DNA of 64,000 nucleotides from Niastella populi (GTDB lineage Bacteria; Bacteroidota; Bacteroidia; Chitinophagales; Chitinophagaceae). Shown here one piece after another: positions 1 to 9,816 of the stretch (positions are counted from its first letter, which is position 1; every line of letters starts with the position of its first letter). The stretch lies in assembly GCF_002078015.1 (NCBI RefSeq), contig NZ_LWBP01000001.1, positions 496,001 through 560,000 of the forward strand. Reading direction: 5' to 3'. The position numbers and the translations under genes were made by a program. Below the pieces are notes generated by a model that saw only the letters and a list, made by a program, of their open reading frames with translations, did no database searches and had not been told where the DNA came from.

Positions 1-1
1 T

Positions 2-1942
2 ACCGGCCAATACCTGCAGGCCCTCAGGCAAAACCCTACGGCGCCGGTAAAAAATCCTGATGGCACCTGGTTCCAGGAGTTAAGTAAATTCGAGTATCAA
101 AGCCCCGTATCGGATCTGCATGAAAGTGATGGACAAACCAATGAAGCGCTCACGCGGTTCAACGGTTCCCTGGCGTACACACCGGTTAAAGGGTTGAAAT
201 TATCGGCTTTATTCTCTTATTCGAAATGGATGCAGGAATATGGTTATGCCGAAACCAAACAACACGTTTCCACACTCAGGGATAGCCGCAACGGTTATGC
301 CCGCACAGGCGGCGCCGAATCGATAGACCGGTTGATGGAACTGACGGCTGAATATTCAAAGTCGCTGTTGAACCACAACTTCACGTTGTTGGGCGGATAC
401 AGTTACCAGGAGAATGATTACAACAATCATTTCATGGAGAACTGGGACTTTCCTACAGATATCTTTGGCTGGCATAACATAGGGTTGGGAAGGGCTATCA
501 GCAGTGGCGATTTTGTAAACCTTATCAGGAATTTCCGGTCAGAAACCAACCTGATCGGTTTCTTTGGCAGGCTTTCCTACAATTATGATCAGAAGTACCT
601 GTTCATGGCCAGCATTCGCCGCGAAGCGGCCAGCCAGTTATGGGGCACCAATAATAAATGGGGCGTATTTCCCGCGGTATCTGCCGGCTGGCGCATCAGC
701 CGCGAAGCATTTATGGATGGACAGGATATCATCAACGACCTGAAGTTAAGAGCAGGGTATGGGGTTACCGGTTCACAGCCTTCCGACCTTTTCCGCGGTG
801 TGGCATTGCTTGGTTACAGCGGTTTTGTTTTGTCGAATGGCGCATGGATCCAAACGCTGGTGCCTACGCAAAACGCCAATCCCGATCTGAAATGGGAAGA
901 AAAACGCGAAACGAATATCGGCCTCGACTTCAGCTTATTGAATAACCGCATCGGCGGTAGCATCGATCTGTACAACCGCCAGATCCATAACCTGCTTTAT
1001 TTATTCGAAGTGCCCAGTCCGCCAAACCTGTACAATCGTACACTCGCCAACGTTGGTACGCTGGAAAATAAAGGGATCGAGATCTCGCTGAATTTTGTTC
1101 CCGTCTCCAAAAAAGATTTTCAATGGAATTCCACACTTAACTTTTCTACCAATTCCAATAAGCTGAAGAGCCTTTCGAATGATCTTTATAAAACATCCAC
1201 CGATTACCTGCGGGTAGGCGCTATTTTTCCGCCCATACAAACCTTCTCGCACCTGTTGAAGGTTGGCGGACCGGTTGGTGATTTTTATGGATACAAAGTG
1301 ATAGATGTGGGTAACGACCCGGCAGATGTAGCCAACTATGGGCAATGGATCTATGAAGGTAAGGATGGCAAGCCCGTAAACTATACCGCATTTGGCCATT
1401 CGTTTGAAGATAAAAAAGTAATCGGCAACGGCCTGCCCAAATATTACCTGGCATGGAACAACAACTTCCGGTATAAGAACTGGGACCTGGCCATCACACA
1501 ACGGGGCGCTTTCAAATTCCAGGTGGCGAACCTGCAGCGGATGATGTTTGAGAACCCAACGCAGGCGCAATACAATCTTTTGAAGAATGCGTATGACCCC
1601 GTATTCGGCAAAACACAGTTGAAATCGCCGGTTGAATTCAATAGCTATTATATTGAAAATGGCGATTTCTGGAAGATCGATAACATAACGCTCGGGTATA
1701 ATGTAAAGACAGCCGGTTTAAAGTATATCAGGTCGGCCCGGTTTTATATAGCCACCCTGAACACATTTATTATTACAGGTTATAAGGGTATAGATCCTGA
1801 AGTGAGTTTACGCAATGGTACTTCTTCCGCCCAGTCGGGCGTGGTACAGGTGCCCACTTCAGGTCTCGATCCCGGAATGGATTCGCCGTTCAAATATCCA
1901 ACCACCCGTTCTTTCAGTGTTGGACTAAACGTTACATTCTAA
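2..1942 (+). CDS. SusC/RagA-family TonB-dependent outer membrane receptor, 3' part
   Basis: The frame is open from the left edge, so the signal peptide, carboxypeptidase-like domain and TonB plug lie outside the window; about 646 residues of the C-terminal beta-barrel remain. The barrel is recognised by alternating aromatic/polar strands, by segments such as RAGYGVTGSQP and NPDLKWEEKRETNIGLDFSL, and by the C-terminal FSVGLNVTF ending in Phe, typical of outer membrane barrels. SusC proteins form a TonB-powered pore for oligosaccharides, capped by the SusD lipoprotein encoded 18 bp downstream. With the following susD and GH31 genes it forms a utilisation locus. The substrate cannot be read from the barrel; the GH31 enzyme suggests alpha-linked xylose or glucose. 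Confidence 0.93.
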   Translation, partial: TGQYLQALRQNPTAPVKNPDGTWFQELSKFEYQSPVSDLHESDGQTNEALTRFNGSLAYTPVKGLKLSALFSYSKWMQEYGYAETKQHVSTLRDSRNGYARTGGAESIDRLMELTAEYSKSLLNHNFTLLGGYSYQENDYNNHFMENWDFPTDIFGWHNIGLGRAISSGDFVNLIRNFRSETNLIGFFGRLSYNYDQKYLFMASIRREAASQLWGTNNKWGVFPAVSAGWRISREAFMDGQDIINDLKLRAGYGVTGSQPSDLFRGVALLGYSGFVLSNGAWIQTLVPTQNANPDLKWEEKRETNIGLDFSLLNNRIGGSIDLYNRQIHNLLYLFEVPSPPNLYNRTLANVGTLENKGIEISLNFVPVSKKDFQWNSTLNFSTNSNKLKSLSNDLYKTSTDYLRVGAIFPPIQTFSHLLKVGGPVGDFYGYKVIDVGNDPADVANYGQWIYEGKDGKPVNYTAFGHSFEDKKVIGNGLPKYYLAWNNNFRYKNWDLAITQRGAFKFQVANLQRMMFENPTQAQYNLLKNAYDPVFGKTQLKSPVEFNSYYIENGDFWKIDNITLGYNVKTAGLKYIRSARFYIATLNTFIITGYKGIDPEVSLRNGTSSAQSGVVQVPTSGLDPGMDSPFKYPTTRSFSVGLNVTF

Positions 1943-1960
1943 CCTTTAATTGAAAAAGAA

Positions 1961-3607
1961 ATGAAGAAGACAAACTATTATATAGTGCCGGGCATGCTGT
2001 CGATCCTGATCACCGCCATGTTGTTCAGTGCCTGCACCAAACTGAAAAGCGATTCTTACAACCAGATCATTTCAGGTGAATTCGTTCCTGCCGGCTCCGA
2101 CCTGCCGGCGCTGGCGGGTGCTGCCTATGTTGACTGGCGCGGCCTGCTGTTACAATGGAATACGGTATACAGGGCGCAGGAAGTTTCAGGCGATCAAATG
2201 CTAACACCCGCCCGGCCGAATGGCTGGGTCGACGGTGGTGTTTACCGGCGCATTCACGAGCATAAATGGACAACCGAAGATGATATTGTGATCAATATCT
2301 GGACGAGGGCCTACCAGGGGATCACCAATTGTAACCGCATCATTTACCAGGTACAATCAGGCGCCATACCCGTTGCAGAAAAAGATACTGCCGCGCTGGT
2401 TTCTGAAATGAAATTGCTGCGCGCATCCTATTACTGGATCTTATGTGACATCTATGGCAATGTACCAATCGTTGACAGGTTTGATGTACCGGCCGGATTT
2501 CTGCCCAAACAAAATAAAAGAAAGGAAGTATATGATTTTATAGTGAGTGATCTGCTGGCCAATATTCCACGGGTGACCGATGAAGTGAGCACGAAGACCT
2601 ATGGTAAGTTCAATAAGTGGGCGGGCCTTGCTTTGCTGGCGAAAATGTACCTGAATGCGGAAGTATATTCCGGTACGCCGCAATGGGATAAATGCCGGGT
2701 TGTTTGCGATACGATCATCAACTTCGCGGTAAGCTCGGGTAAGATTGCCCTCGAGGCTAATCAAAAGAATGTATTTGTAACAAACAACGAGAATTCAAAA
2801 GAGATCATTTTTGCCCTGCCTTTCGATTCAAAATACGTAAACGAGTGGAATTCTTTTGATATTCATATGCAAACGCTGCAGCCCCAAAACCAAAAAACAT
2901 ACAACCTGCAGTCTTCTCCCTGGGGCGGCGTATGCGCGGTACCGCAGTTTATAAACACATTTGATCCCGGGGACAGCCGTTTGCTCGATAACTACATAAG
3001 AGGTCAGCAATTTTCGGCAACCGGCGATAGCCTTTTTGGCGCCATGGGCGCGTTTGTTGGTAAACCGCTGGCTTATCGCAATGAACTGCCCGGAGTAGAC
3101 CTGTCGGAAGAAGTAGATGGTTTTCGCCTCGGAAAATTTGAAATAGCTATGAATGCCACGAACCGGCTGAGCAACGACTGGCCGCTTTTCAGGTATGCCG
3201 ATATCCTGATGATGAAAGCGGAATGTTTGTTAAGGCTGGGAAGTGCCGATGAGGCTGCTGTAATTGTTACGCAGGTGCGTCAGCGCGCATTCAAATTAAA
3301 CCCGGCAAAAGCGGTGGTAACCGGCGTGCAACTGGCAGGCGGAAGCACATATGACTACGGGCTTCGGAATCACCTGACCTCAACTTTTGAAGGCGGCGCC
3401 GATATTCAGTATGGCCGTTTTCTCGATGAACTGGGTTGGGAGTTTAACCAGGAGGCACGCAGAAGAACGGATATGATCCGGTTCAATGTATTTACAAAAA
3501 AATCATGGTTATCGCACTCACCGAATGGGGACTATCGCAGTTTATATCCCATTCCAAAAACTGAGATAGATAAAAATGCCAACCTGAAACCGAACCCGGG
3601 TTATTAG
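1961..3607 (+). CDS. SusD/RagB-family surface glycan-binding lipoprotein
   Basis: A 548-residue protein with a lipoprotein signal: charged MKKTNYY, a hydrophobic stretch, then LFSAC with the lipidated Cys at residue 25. The body has the all-alpha TPR-like SusD pattern (ELGWEFNQEARRRTDMIRF, PLFRYADILMMKAECLLRLG), and the C-terminal YPIPKTEIDKNANLKPNPGY is characteristic of the family. It would sit on the cell surface as the lid of the SusC pore and bind the oligosaccharide before import. It follows the susC stop by 18 bp, so the pair is co-transcribed. Length is normal and no defects are seen. Confidence 0.95.
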   Translation: MKKTNYYIVPGMLSILITAMLFSACTKLKSDSYNQIISGEFVPAGSDLPALAGAAYVDWRGLLLQWNTVYRAQEVSGDQMLTPARPNGWVDGGVYRRIHEHKWTTEDDIVINIWTRAYQGITNCNRIIYQVQSGAIPVAEKDTAALVSEMKLLRASYYWILCDIYGNVPIVDRFDVPAGFLPKQNKRKEVYDFIVSDLLANIPRVTDEVSTKTYGKFNKWAGLALLAKMYLNAEVYSGTPQWDKCRVVCDTIINFAVSSGKIALEANQKNVFVTNNENSKEIIFALPFDSKYVNEWNSFDIHMQTLQPQNQKTYNLQSSPWGGVCAVPQFINTFDPGDSRLLDNYIRGQQFSATGDSLFGAMGAFVGKPLAYRNELPGVDLSEEVDGFRLGKFEIAMNATNRLSNDWPLFRYADILMMKAECLLRLGSADEAAVIVTQVRQRAFKLNPAKAVVTGVQLAGGSTYDYGLRNHLTSTFEGGADIQYGRFLDELGWEFNQEARRRTDMIRFNVFTKKSWLSHSPNGDYRSLYPIPKTEIDKNANLKPNPGY

Positions 3608-3624
3608 TGATAATTTTTGAATTT

Positions 3625-3676
3625 GGGATGTTGAGATTTCACCTGGCTTCAGCCTTCCGATAAATCTCGAAATCCC
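3625..3676. repeat. Imperfect inverted repeat between susD and GH31 genes
   Basis: Arms 3625-3639 and 3662-3676 match at 13 of 15 positions and are separated by 22 bases. There is no T-tract directly after it. It may act as an mRNA processing or stability hairpin that lowers expression of the downstream enzyme relative to susCD; this role is inference. Confidence 0.45.
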
Positions 3677-3712
3677 AGAATCAGAAAACTCAAAATCAAC
3701 AAAGGACGTTAA

Positions 3713-6094
3713 ATGAATAAAAGGATCTTTCTATTCTCCCTGCTGCTGACCGGTACGATAACTACTTCCTGGTCACAATCTTTTAAGCAAACCCCCAACG
3801 GCATCAAAACCAACATTCAGTCAATGAATGTGGAAGTGCAGTTTTTTACGCCCCGGATAGTGCGCATAATAAAATCGCCTGCAGGTGCTGCAACAAAAAG
3901 CGCAAGTCTTTCGGTTATTGCCACGCCGCAAAAGAGCACATTGACAGTAGCTGCGCAGCATAATGAATTGACGGTGCGAAGCAGTGCATTACAGGTAAAG
4001 ATCGATAAGAATTCGGGCGCCATTCGTTTTTACGAGGTAAAGGGAAATTTATTATTACAGGAAAAGGAGAACGGTACCCGCTTTGCACCCGGCAGGGATA
4101 CGGGCAGTTATGAAGTGGAGCAGCTGTTTCAGTTAAGTGCAGGTGAGCCGGTGTACGGTTTAGGCCAGCATCAGCAGGGTGTTCTGAACCAGCGCGGCCG
4201 GCAGGTACAACTTAAACAAAACAACATGCAGATAGCCGTACCCTTCTTTCAGTCGGTAAAAGGGTATGGCGTATACTGGGATAATTATTCAACAACAAAT
4301 TTTAAGGATGGTATTGACGGCGCCTCTTTTCAATCGGAAGTGGCTGATGCTGCAGATTATTATTTCATTTATGGAGGAAATGCCGACAAGGTAATTGCCG
4401 GTTACCGCCAGCTTACGGGGCAGGCGCCGCTTTTTCCCCGCTGGACGTTCGGTTACTGGCAAAGCCGGGAACGATATAAAAGCCAGGATGAAACGATTGG
4501 GGTTGTACGAAAATACAGGGAGCTGGGCGTTCCTTTAGATGGTATTGTGCAGGACTGGCAATACTGGAGCGAGGATGAAAGTTATTGGAATTCTACCGAG
4601 TTTGGCAATCCGCGTTTTCCCGAACCACGGAAGATGGTAGATAGTGTACATAAAATGAATGCGCACATCATTATTTCGGTATGGCCTTCGTTCGGAAATA
4701 AAACGAAGATATACCAGGCGTTCAAAGAGCGGAATATGTTGTTTGGAGATTTTGTTACCTGGCCTGTAAACCAGAACGTAGAAGTGTATGATGCATTCAA
4801 CCCGCACGCCCGGGATATTTACTGGAGTTACATGAACAAAAACATTTTCTCCATCGGTATCGACGGCTGGTGGCTCGATTCAACCGAGCCTGATCACCTG
4901 AAAGAAAAGGAAAGCGATGAAGCGCACAAAACATACCTCGGCACTTACCGGAAAGTACGGAACGCATACCCGCTTATACACACCGGCGGTGTATACAAAC
5001 ATCAAAGGGATGCAACTGACAATAAAAGGGTCTTTATTCTGGCCAGGTCGGCTTTCGCCGGTCAGCAGCGGTTTGGCACCATGATGTGGTCGGGTGATGT
5101 GCAATCGGGATGGAACGTTTTCCGCAAACAGATCTCCGGCGGGCTCAATCTTTCTTTATCGGGCCTGCCGTACTGGAACAGTGATATCGGCGGTTTCTTT
5201 TCAGGTAGAAATTATCCAAAAGGCGTGAATGATGCTGCCTTTCATGAACTGTATGTACGCTGGTTGCAGTTCGGCGCTTTTTGCCCAATGATGCGTTCTC
5301 ATGGAACAGACACGCCCCGGGAGATCTATCAGTTCGGCGCCAAAGGCGACTGGGCTTATGATGCAATTAAAAAGTTCATCGATCTCCGTTACCGGTTGCT
5401 GGCTTATAATTACTCCCACGCATGGCAGGTAACTGCCCGTGCAGGCACCATGATGCGCGCCCTGGTAATGGATTTTGCCGCTGATGAAAAAGTATGGAAT
5501 ATCGACAACGAGTATATGTTTGGAAAATCACTGTTGGTATGCCCCGTAACCGATTCCATGTATACAGGCAGAAAGAACGGTGAAACCACGGTTGATCTTC
5601 AAACGATCAAAAAACAAAAATTGTATTTGCCTGCAGGTACCAGCTGGTTCGACTTCTGGACCGGTGAAAAGCTGCAGGGCGGGCAGGAGGTGGAAAAAGA
5701 AACACCTGTTGACGTTATGCCTTTATATGTAAAAGCAGGATCGATCATCCCGTTAAGCCCGCTTCAGCAATACGCGGGCGAAAAGAAAGAAGATACACTG
5801 GAAGTGAGGATCTACGAAGGCGCCGATGGTAATTTTACTTTGTATGAAGATGAAGGCGACAATTACAATTATGAAAAGGGAAAGTATGCCACCATTGAAT
5901 TTGTATGGAATAACAAAGCCGGTACGTTGACGATCAAAGACCGTAAGGGCAGTTTTCAGGGAATGCGCGAACGTAAAACATTTAATGTGGTTCTGGTGAA
6001 CAGCAAAAATGGAACTGGCATGGAAATACCCCGGCAGGTTGATAGGGTAATACATTATACAGGCAAAACGGCGGTCAACACCATCAGGCCGTAA
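3713..6094 (+). CDS. Glycoside hydrolase family 31 (alpha-xylosidase/alpha-glucosidase type)
   Basis: A 793-residue secreted or periplasmic enzyme with a signal peptide (about residues 1-21, ending TSWSQ). An N-terminal beta-sandwich leads into the catalytic barrel (PLFPRWTFGYWQSRERY, then VPLDGIVQDWQYW). The nucleophile motif WLDSTEPD has Asp389 as the expected nucleophile, and WSGD has Asp462 as the expected acid/base. GH31 enzymes retain configuration and release alpha-linked xylose, glucose or other sugars. The LDSTEPD form is one I associate with alpha-xylosidase-like members rather than starch alpha-glucosidases, but I cannot fix the substrate. There is no PA14 insertion and length is normal. 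It is the last gene of the susCD locus and is followed by a strong terminator. Confidence 0.92.
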   Translation: MNKRIFLFSLLLTGTITTSWSQSFKQTPNGIKTNIQSMNVEVQFFTPRIVRIIKSPAGAATKSASLSVIATPQKSTLTVAAQHNELTVRSSALQVKIDKNSGAIRFYEVKGNLLLQEKENGTRFAPGRDTGSYEVEQLFQLSAGEPVYGLGQHQQGVLNQRGRQVQLKQNNMQIAVPFFQSVKGYGVYWDNYSTTNFKDGIDGASFQSEVADAADYYFIYGGNADKVIAGYRQLTGQAPLFPRWTFGYWQSRERYKSQDETIGVVRKYRELGVPLDGIVQDWQYWSEDESYWNSTEFGNPRFPEPRKMVDSVHKMNAHIIISVWPSFGNKTKIYQAFKERNMLFGDFVTWPVNQNVEVYDAFNPHARDIYWSYMNKNIFSIGIDGWWLDSTEPDHLKEKESDEAHKTYLGTYRKVRNAYPLIHTGGVYKHQRDATDNKRVFILARSAFAGQQRFGTMMWSGDVQSGWNVFRKQISGGLNLSLSGLPYWNSDIGGFFSGRNYPKGVNDAAFHELYVRWLQFGAFCPMMRSHGTDTPREIYQFGAKGDWAYDAIKKFIDLRYRLLAYNYSHAWQVTARAGTMMRALVMDFAADEKVWNIDNEYMFGKSLLVCPVTDSMYTGRKNGETTVDLQTIKKQKLYLPAGTSWFDFWTGEKLQGGQEVEKETPVDVMPLYVKAGSIIPLSPLQQYAGEKKEDTLEVRIYEGADGNFTLYEDEGDNYNYEKGKYATIEFVWNNKAGTLTIKDRKGSFQGMRERKTFNVVLVNSKNGTGMEIPRQVDRVIHYTGKTAVNTIRP

Positions 6095-6119
6095 ACAAAT
6101 GAACCTGAAATTAAAGTAA

Positions 6120-6166
6120 CAACAGTGAGCCTGCTGGAATCTCACTGTTGTTTATTTTTGGTTTTT
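6120..6166 (+). terminator. Rho-independent terminator after GH31 gene
   Basis: A perfect 10-bp stem, CAACAGTGAG (6120-6129) with CTCACTGTTG (6141-6150), has an 11-base loop and is followed by a T-rich stretch (6150-6166). It lies 26 bases after the GH31 stop and closes the first utilisation locus. Confidence 0.85.
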
Positions 6167-6611
6167 CTATAGGTGTCTGTACCAATATTATCGCTACCCT
6201 TTTTTTGGGTAAATATGTCGTCAAAAAACAGGATTACAACCGCGTTGAAAGGAGTTTTATTGATGGGAGTCAGGATTTATAGGGAGAAACCCATATAAAG
6301 GAACTACAGGTAAAATATTAGGTTCAAATAAAATGCCACGATGCCTGTCTGCCGGGCTTTATACGTAAGGGGTGTGTAGAGATTCCGGGCGAAGCTGGTT
6401 GTGCGCGTATATGCGCAGCAATAAAATGAATCATGCAAACGTCGTTGGCGATAGCCGTTAAGAACAACCGTACTGAAGATAATGGTTGAATTAAGCTTAT
6501 TTATAATGCTAGTTTTCATGCTCTTCCGACATAATTAATGTGTATTCCTGCCAATACTTTTTCCGCGCAATTTCCGTTTGTAGCGGAAATATTTCTTCAA
6601 CCCTTTGAAAC
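6167..6611. other. Intergenic region, no gene seen
   Basis: No convincing reading frame was found; the one minus-strand frame of 71 codons has no domain or signal. A small hairpin (atttccg 6570-6576 with cggaaat 6584-6590) sits just upstream of the leucine-rich-repeat gene and probably lies in its leader. Confidence 0.5.
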
Positions 6612-9011
6612 ATGTCGAAATTAAATCTTATTACTGAGCAGGAAGCCAACGAACGATTTCAGATCTTAAAATACATCAGGGGAAAATTGGGCAAAACAGG
6701 ACGGTATTTGTTGCTGGAAGGCAATGTGGAGATGGAGGGCGATACCGACCTGCAGGTGCTTTGTTCCAATGCGAAAGCGAACGGGGTAATTGTGCATGGT
6801 GATCTGACAATAAAGGGCATCCTGTATCAGCCAGACATAGATCATGGGGAAACCTTGTTCGTTACCGGAAACGTGAACGCCAAAAGCGTCAATAAAGGCG
6901 GCGCTGAATTTTATATCCTCGGCAACCTGGCGGTGGAGCAAACCATTTACGGCTATTACAACCATGGCAGCCTGGTAGTGGAAGGCGATACGGAAGCCGT
7001 TACCATATTTGCCGAAGATCATTATTTCAGGTTTGGCGGCGATGTGCAGGGACTAGTGATTGATACCGGCAAAATAGATGGGGTAGAAGCTGATTATAAG
7101 ACAACCGAGCCGCTTTTAGACGAGTTGATCAAAAACGATCATTACAGCGATACCGGAACGCTTAGTCAATACATCAACACCGGGCGGCATATTGTCGATC
7201 CTGAATATATTTCTGCATTGAAACGGAACTGGGTGTATGATGCGGCAAATACGGTTGCTGCAAAACCGCAGTTGATCAGTTTGCCTGAAGCCAGGGACCG
7301 GTTCAACCTTAACAGGTATGAACCCTTTGGTGAATTCAATTTCGATAAGATCATCCTGCTCGACGGCCATGCTTTTATTGATGGCGATCTGAACCAGGAA
7401 TGGACTGCAAAAACCCTGGAAGCACTGGGTGAAGGGCCGGGGCTTAATGATACACTTATACTGGTAAATGGTACGCTTACCGTGGCCGGCGCCATAAGAC
7501 CATCTGATGAAAGTTTCCCTTTTTTGCTGGTGTTGGGCAATGTGCAATGCGATGTGCTGCTGAGTTATGATGAATGTATTCATATTACCGGTGATGCCGA
7601 TATCACCTATGCCTTCGACGGAAACTACAATGACGGCAGTATCGTCATAGAAGGGAAAACGCGTGTACCCTATGTCCTGAATTCGGATCACAGTTCAAGG
7701 ATAGATCCGGAAGGCGCTATCCTGATCAATTACTTTGGCGATTTCGACGATTTCTTCGATTACGATTATACCAGAAAGGATTTTGAGCGGGTGATCGTGT
7801 CTTCCGTGCTTGACCAGAAAGGGAGAATCATCCCGCCGGCATTTATCAAACTCCTGAAAGCCGGGAAATCGCCTTTAAAAAAAGGAGCGCGTCCCGCGCG
7901 GCTGATCCTCGAAGAAGAATTAAAAAAAACGGGCACCGCAACGGCTGATGTAGTGGAGCTTGACCTGAGCGGTAAAAAACTGAAGGAGTTCCCGTTGGCA
8001 TTGACAAAACTCACTTCACTCAGGAAACTCATCCTGAACGACAACTATATTGAAAGCATACCGGCGGGTATAAGCAACCTGGCGAACCTCGAAGAATTTC
8101 ATGTCGAAAAATGCGGGTTGAAAAACCTGGCGCCGGAGATTGGGCTGTTACCCAACCTGAAAATATTGAATGTGGCCAATAATGGTGAACTGGCATTGCC
8201 TGAAAGCATCAATAAGCTGTCATCGCTGCGCACACTGAATATCTCCTATAATAAAGGTTTTGGTTTACCGGGCGATGTGGGCAAACTGACAAGTCTGGAA
8301 GAACTGATATGTTACCAGTGCAGTACCGCAGCGCCCATCGAATTTCCTCCCGCTATAACCCGGTTAAAAGGATTGAAGTGTTTGCTGATGGGCAGCAATT
8401 CTATTTTATCTGTTCCTGAAAGTTTTCTCGAGCTGCAAAACCTGGAGGAATTGAACCTGAATGGGAGTTTGAGTTATTTAAATGCACTGCCAGCGTTTTC
8501 AAAATTGAAAAATTTAAAGGTGCTGCATGCCAGCGGGTTGATCAACTATACTGCAAGTCCTGCGGCAAAGCAAAGTTTGCTGCGATCATTCTTTACCATC
8601 ACCAGCCTCGAAGTATTGCATCTCGACCGCCATGGTGAGCGGAAAGAAAAGTTCATAAAGATGAACGAATTTGAAGAAATGCAAAACAACCTTGCGCATG
8701 ATCCCGAACGGCTGGCAGAACTAAATGCCAGGCTAACGCGGGTGCCCAATATCGTATATGGCGATGGCAAAAAAGGTACCCTGCGCGAAGCGTTAAAAGC
8801 GGAGCAGCTCGAAGGCATTTCAAATTTACGAAACCTTAAAGTGCTTGACCTTTCTTTTAACGGCCTCACCAGTTTGCCGGAAGAAATATTTGCATTGAAG
8901 GGCCTGCGATCTTTAGACCTTCAGTACAACAGGTTACCGGCAGATGAACAGTTAAAGATCAGCAGCAACCTGCCGGGCTGCGAAATAAATTTTCAGCACA
9001 ATGCAGGTTAA
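6612..9011 (+). CDS. Leucine-rich-repeat protein with duplicated beta-solenoid-like N-terminus
   Basis: A 799-residue protein with no signal peptide, so probably cytoplasmic. Residues about 30-190 and 240-390 are two copies of one module rich in short GN/GD-turn strands (GDLTIKG, VTGNVNAKSV, GSLVVEGDT in copy 1; NGTLTVAGA, VLGNVQCDVL, GSIVIEGKT in copy 2), resembling a right-handed beta-solenoid or bactofilin-like fold. Residues about 440-795 are plant/SHOC2-like leucine-rich repeats of about 23 residues (LDLSGKKLKEFP, LRKLILNDNYIESIP, LKVLDLSFNGLTSLPEEIF), interrupted by a non-repeat helical insert near 690-730. Such repeats usually bind proteins; the partner is unknown. It stands alone after a terminator. 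Confidence 0.8.
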   Translation: MSKLNLITEQEANERFQILKYIRGKLGKTGRYLLLEGNVEMEGDTDLQVLCSNAKANGVIVHGDLTIKGILYQPDIDHGETLFVTGNVNAKSVNKGGAEFYILGNLAVEQTIYGYYNHGSLVVEGDTEAVTIFAEDHYFRFGGDVQGLVIDTGKIDGVEADYKTTEPLLDELIKNDHYSDTGTLSQYINTGRHIVDPEYISALKRNWVYDAANTVAAKPQLISLPEARDRFNLNRYEPFGEFNFDKIILLDGHAFIDGDLNQEWTAKTLEALGEGPGLNDTLILVNGTLTVAGAIRPSDESFPFLLVLGNVQCDVLLSYDECIHITGDADITYAFDGNYNDGSIVIEGKTRVPYVLNSDHSSRIDPEGAILINYFGDFDDFFDYDYTRKDFERVIVSSVLDQKGRIIPPAFIKLLKAGKSPLKKGARPARLILEEELKKTGTATADVVELDLSGKKLKEFPLALTKLTSLRKLILNDNYIESIPAGISNLANLEEFHVEKCGLKNLAPEIGLLPNLKILNVANNGELALPESINKLSSLRTLNISYNKGFGLPGDVGKLTSLEELICYQCSTAAPIEFPPAITRLKGLKCLLMGSNSILSVPESFLELQNLEELNLNGSLSYLNALPAFSKLKNLKVLHASGLINYTASPAAKQSLLRSFFTITSLEVLHLDRHGERKEKFIKMNEFEEMQNNLAHDPERLAELNARLTRVPNIVYGDGKKGTLREALKAEQLEGISNLRNLKVLDLSFNGLTSLPEEIFALKGLRSLDLQYNRLPADEQLKISSNLPGCEINFQHNAG

Positions 9012-9141
9012 CGCGGAACACGGACCGCGGAACGCCGGTTCCCGGAATTTGTTCTTTACGGATTATAGCATTCCACCCGAAATTCGGGAATGGCGGGTTA
9101 TGTTCGGCCGTAACCTATAAGCATTTCACCGGTCAGTGAGC

Positions 9142-9816
9142 TTATTTGATCCCCAGCATTGGTTTGCTGATAATGAATTTGTCGATTAGTCCTGATGGAT
9201 TTGTACCGTCGAACTCATCAAAGCCAAGCACAAAGGCAGGTGCGGGCATAAAAAAGCGGATAGCGTTGGTTACCTCTTCAAGATATTCCGTTGCGTATCC
9301 GTTGGTTATTTTGCTTGTTTGAATGGCAGTGTCCCAGTTGGTCGATTGTTCCGATCTCAGCGCCAGGAAAGGGATGATAAAGGGAACGTATTTACTGAAG
9401 GCCGGGTTTTCTTCGTAGCTTAACCTTGAGTCGGGCCACATATGCATTTCCCTGAAAGCTGATGAGGCGCCCATGGTATACACCGCCCGTTCTTCTTTAA
9501 TATTCCGGAACATTTCCTCTTTGTTCTTATTGACGGCCATTTTTATAAAGGAATCTGTCCACACTGTGAGCCCTTTCCTGTTGATGGTAAAGTAGGGGTG
9601 AAATGAATTGGCGATACAAACGCCACCCACACGACCGATCACCATTTGATACAGGTTATTGAAGGCCTGCACATCGCCTGAAGTTCGGTTGGGATTGTTT
9701 GTAATACCGTAGAGATAATAAAAGCTGAAATCTTCTAACTCGAGGTTCGTGTCGCTTACAAATGAAGAAGGAATGGCTTCTTCCTGCGTTTTTTTGAACA
9801 GACTTAATAACGCCAT
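9142..9816 (-). CDS. Conserved-looking hypothetical protein, 224 residues
   Basis: I do not recognise the family. It begins with ATG, has no signal peptide or membrane segment, and is rich in aromatic residues (FSFYYLYGITN, FFMPAPAFVLGFDEFDG). Composition is that of a soluble globular alpha/beta protein. It converges with the leucine-rich-repeat gene, the 3' ends being 130 bases apart with a weak hairpin between them (9069-9092). Codon use matches the neighbours, and the length and absence of a better overlapping frame support a real gene. Confidence 0.7.
   Translation of the reverse strand: MALLSLFKKTQEEAIPSSFVSDTNLELEDFSFYYLYGITNNPNRTSGDVQAFNNLYQMVIGRVGGVCIANSFHPYFTINRKGLTVWTDSFIKMAVNKNKEEMFRNIKEERAVYTMGASSAFREMHMWPDSRLSYEENPAFSKYVPFIIPFLALRSEQSTNWDTAIQTSKITNGYATEYLEEVTNAIRFFMPAPAFVLGFDEFDGTNPSGLIDKFIISKPMLGIK

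Noticed and set aside
6304-6519. Minus-strand frame of 71 codons in the gap after the GH31 locus
   Set aside because: No signal, domain or conserved-looking pattern; AT-rich chance frame.
9069-9092. Hairpin between the convergent leucine-rich-repeat and hypothetical genes
   Set aside because: Short self-complementary core with mismatches and no T-tract; not called as a terminator.
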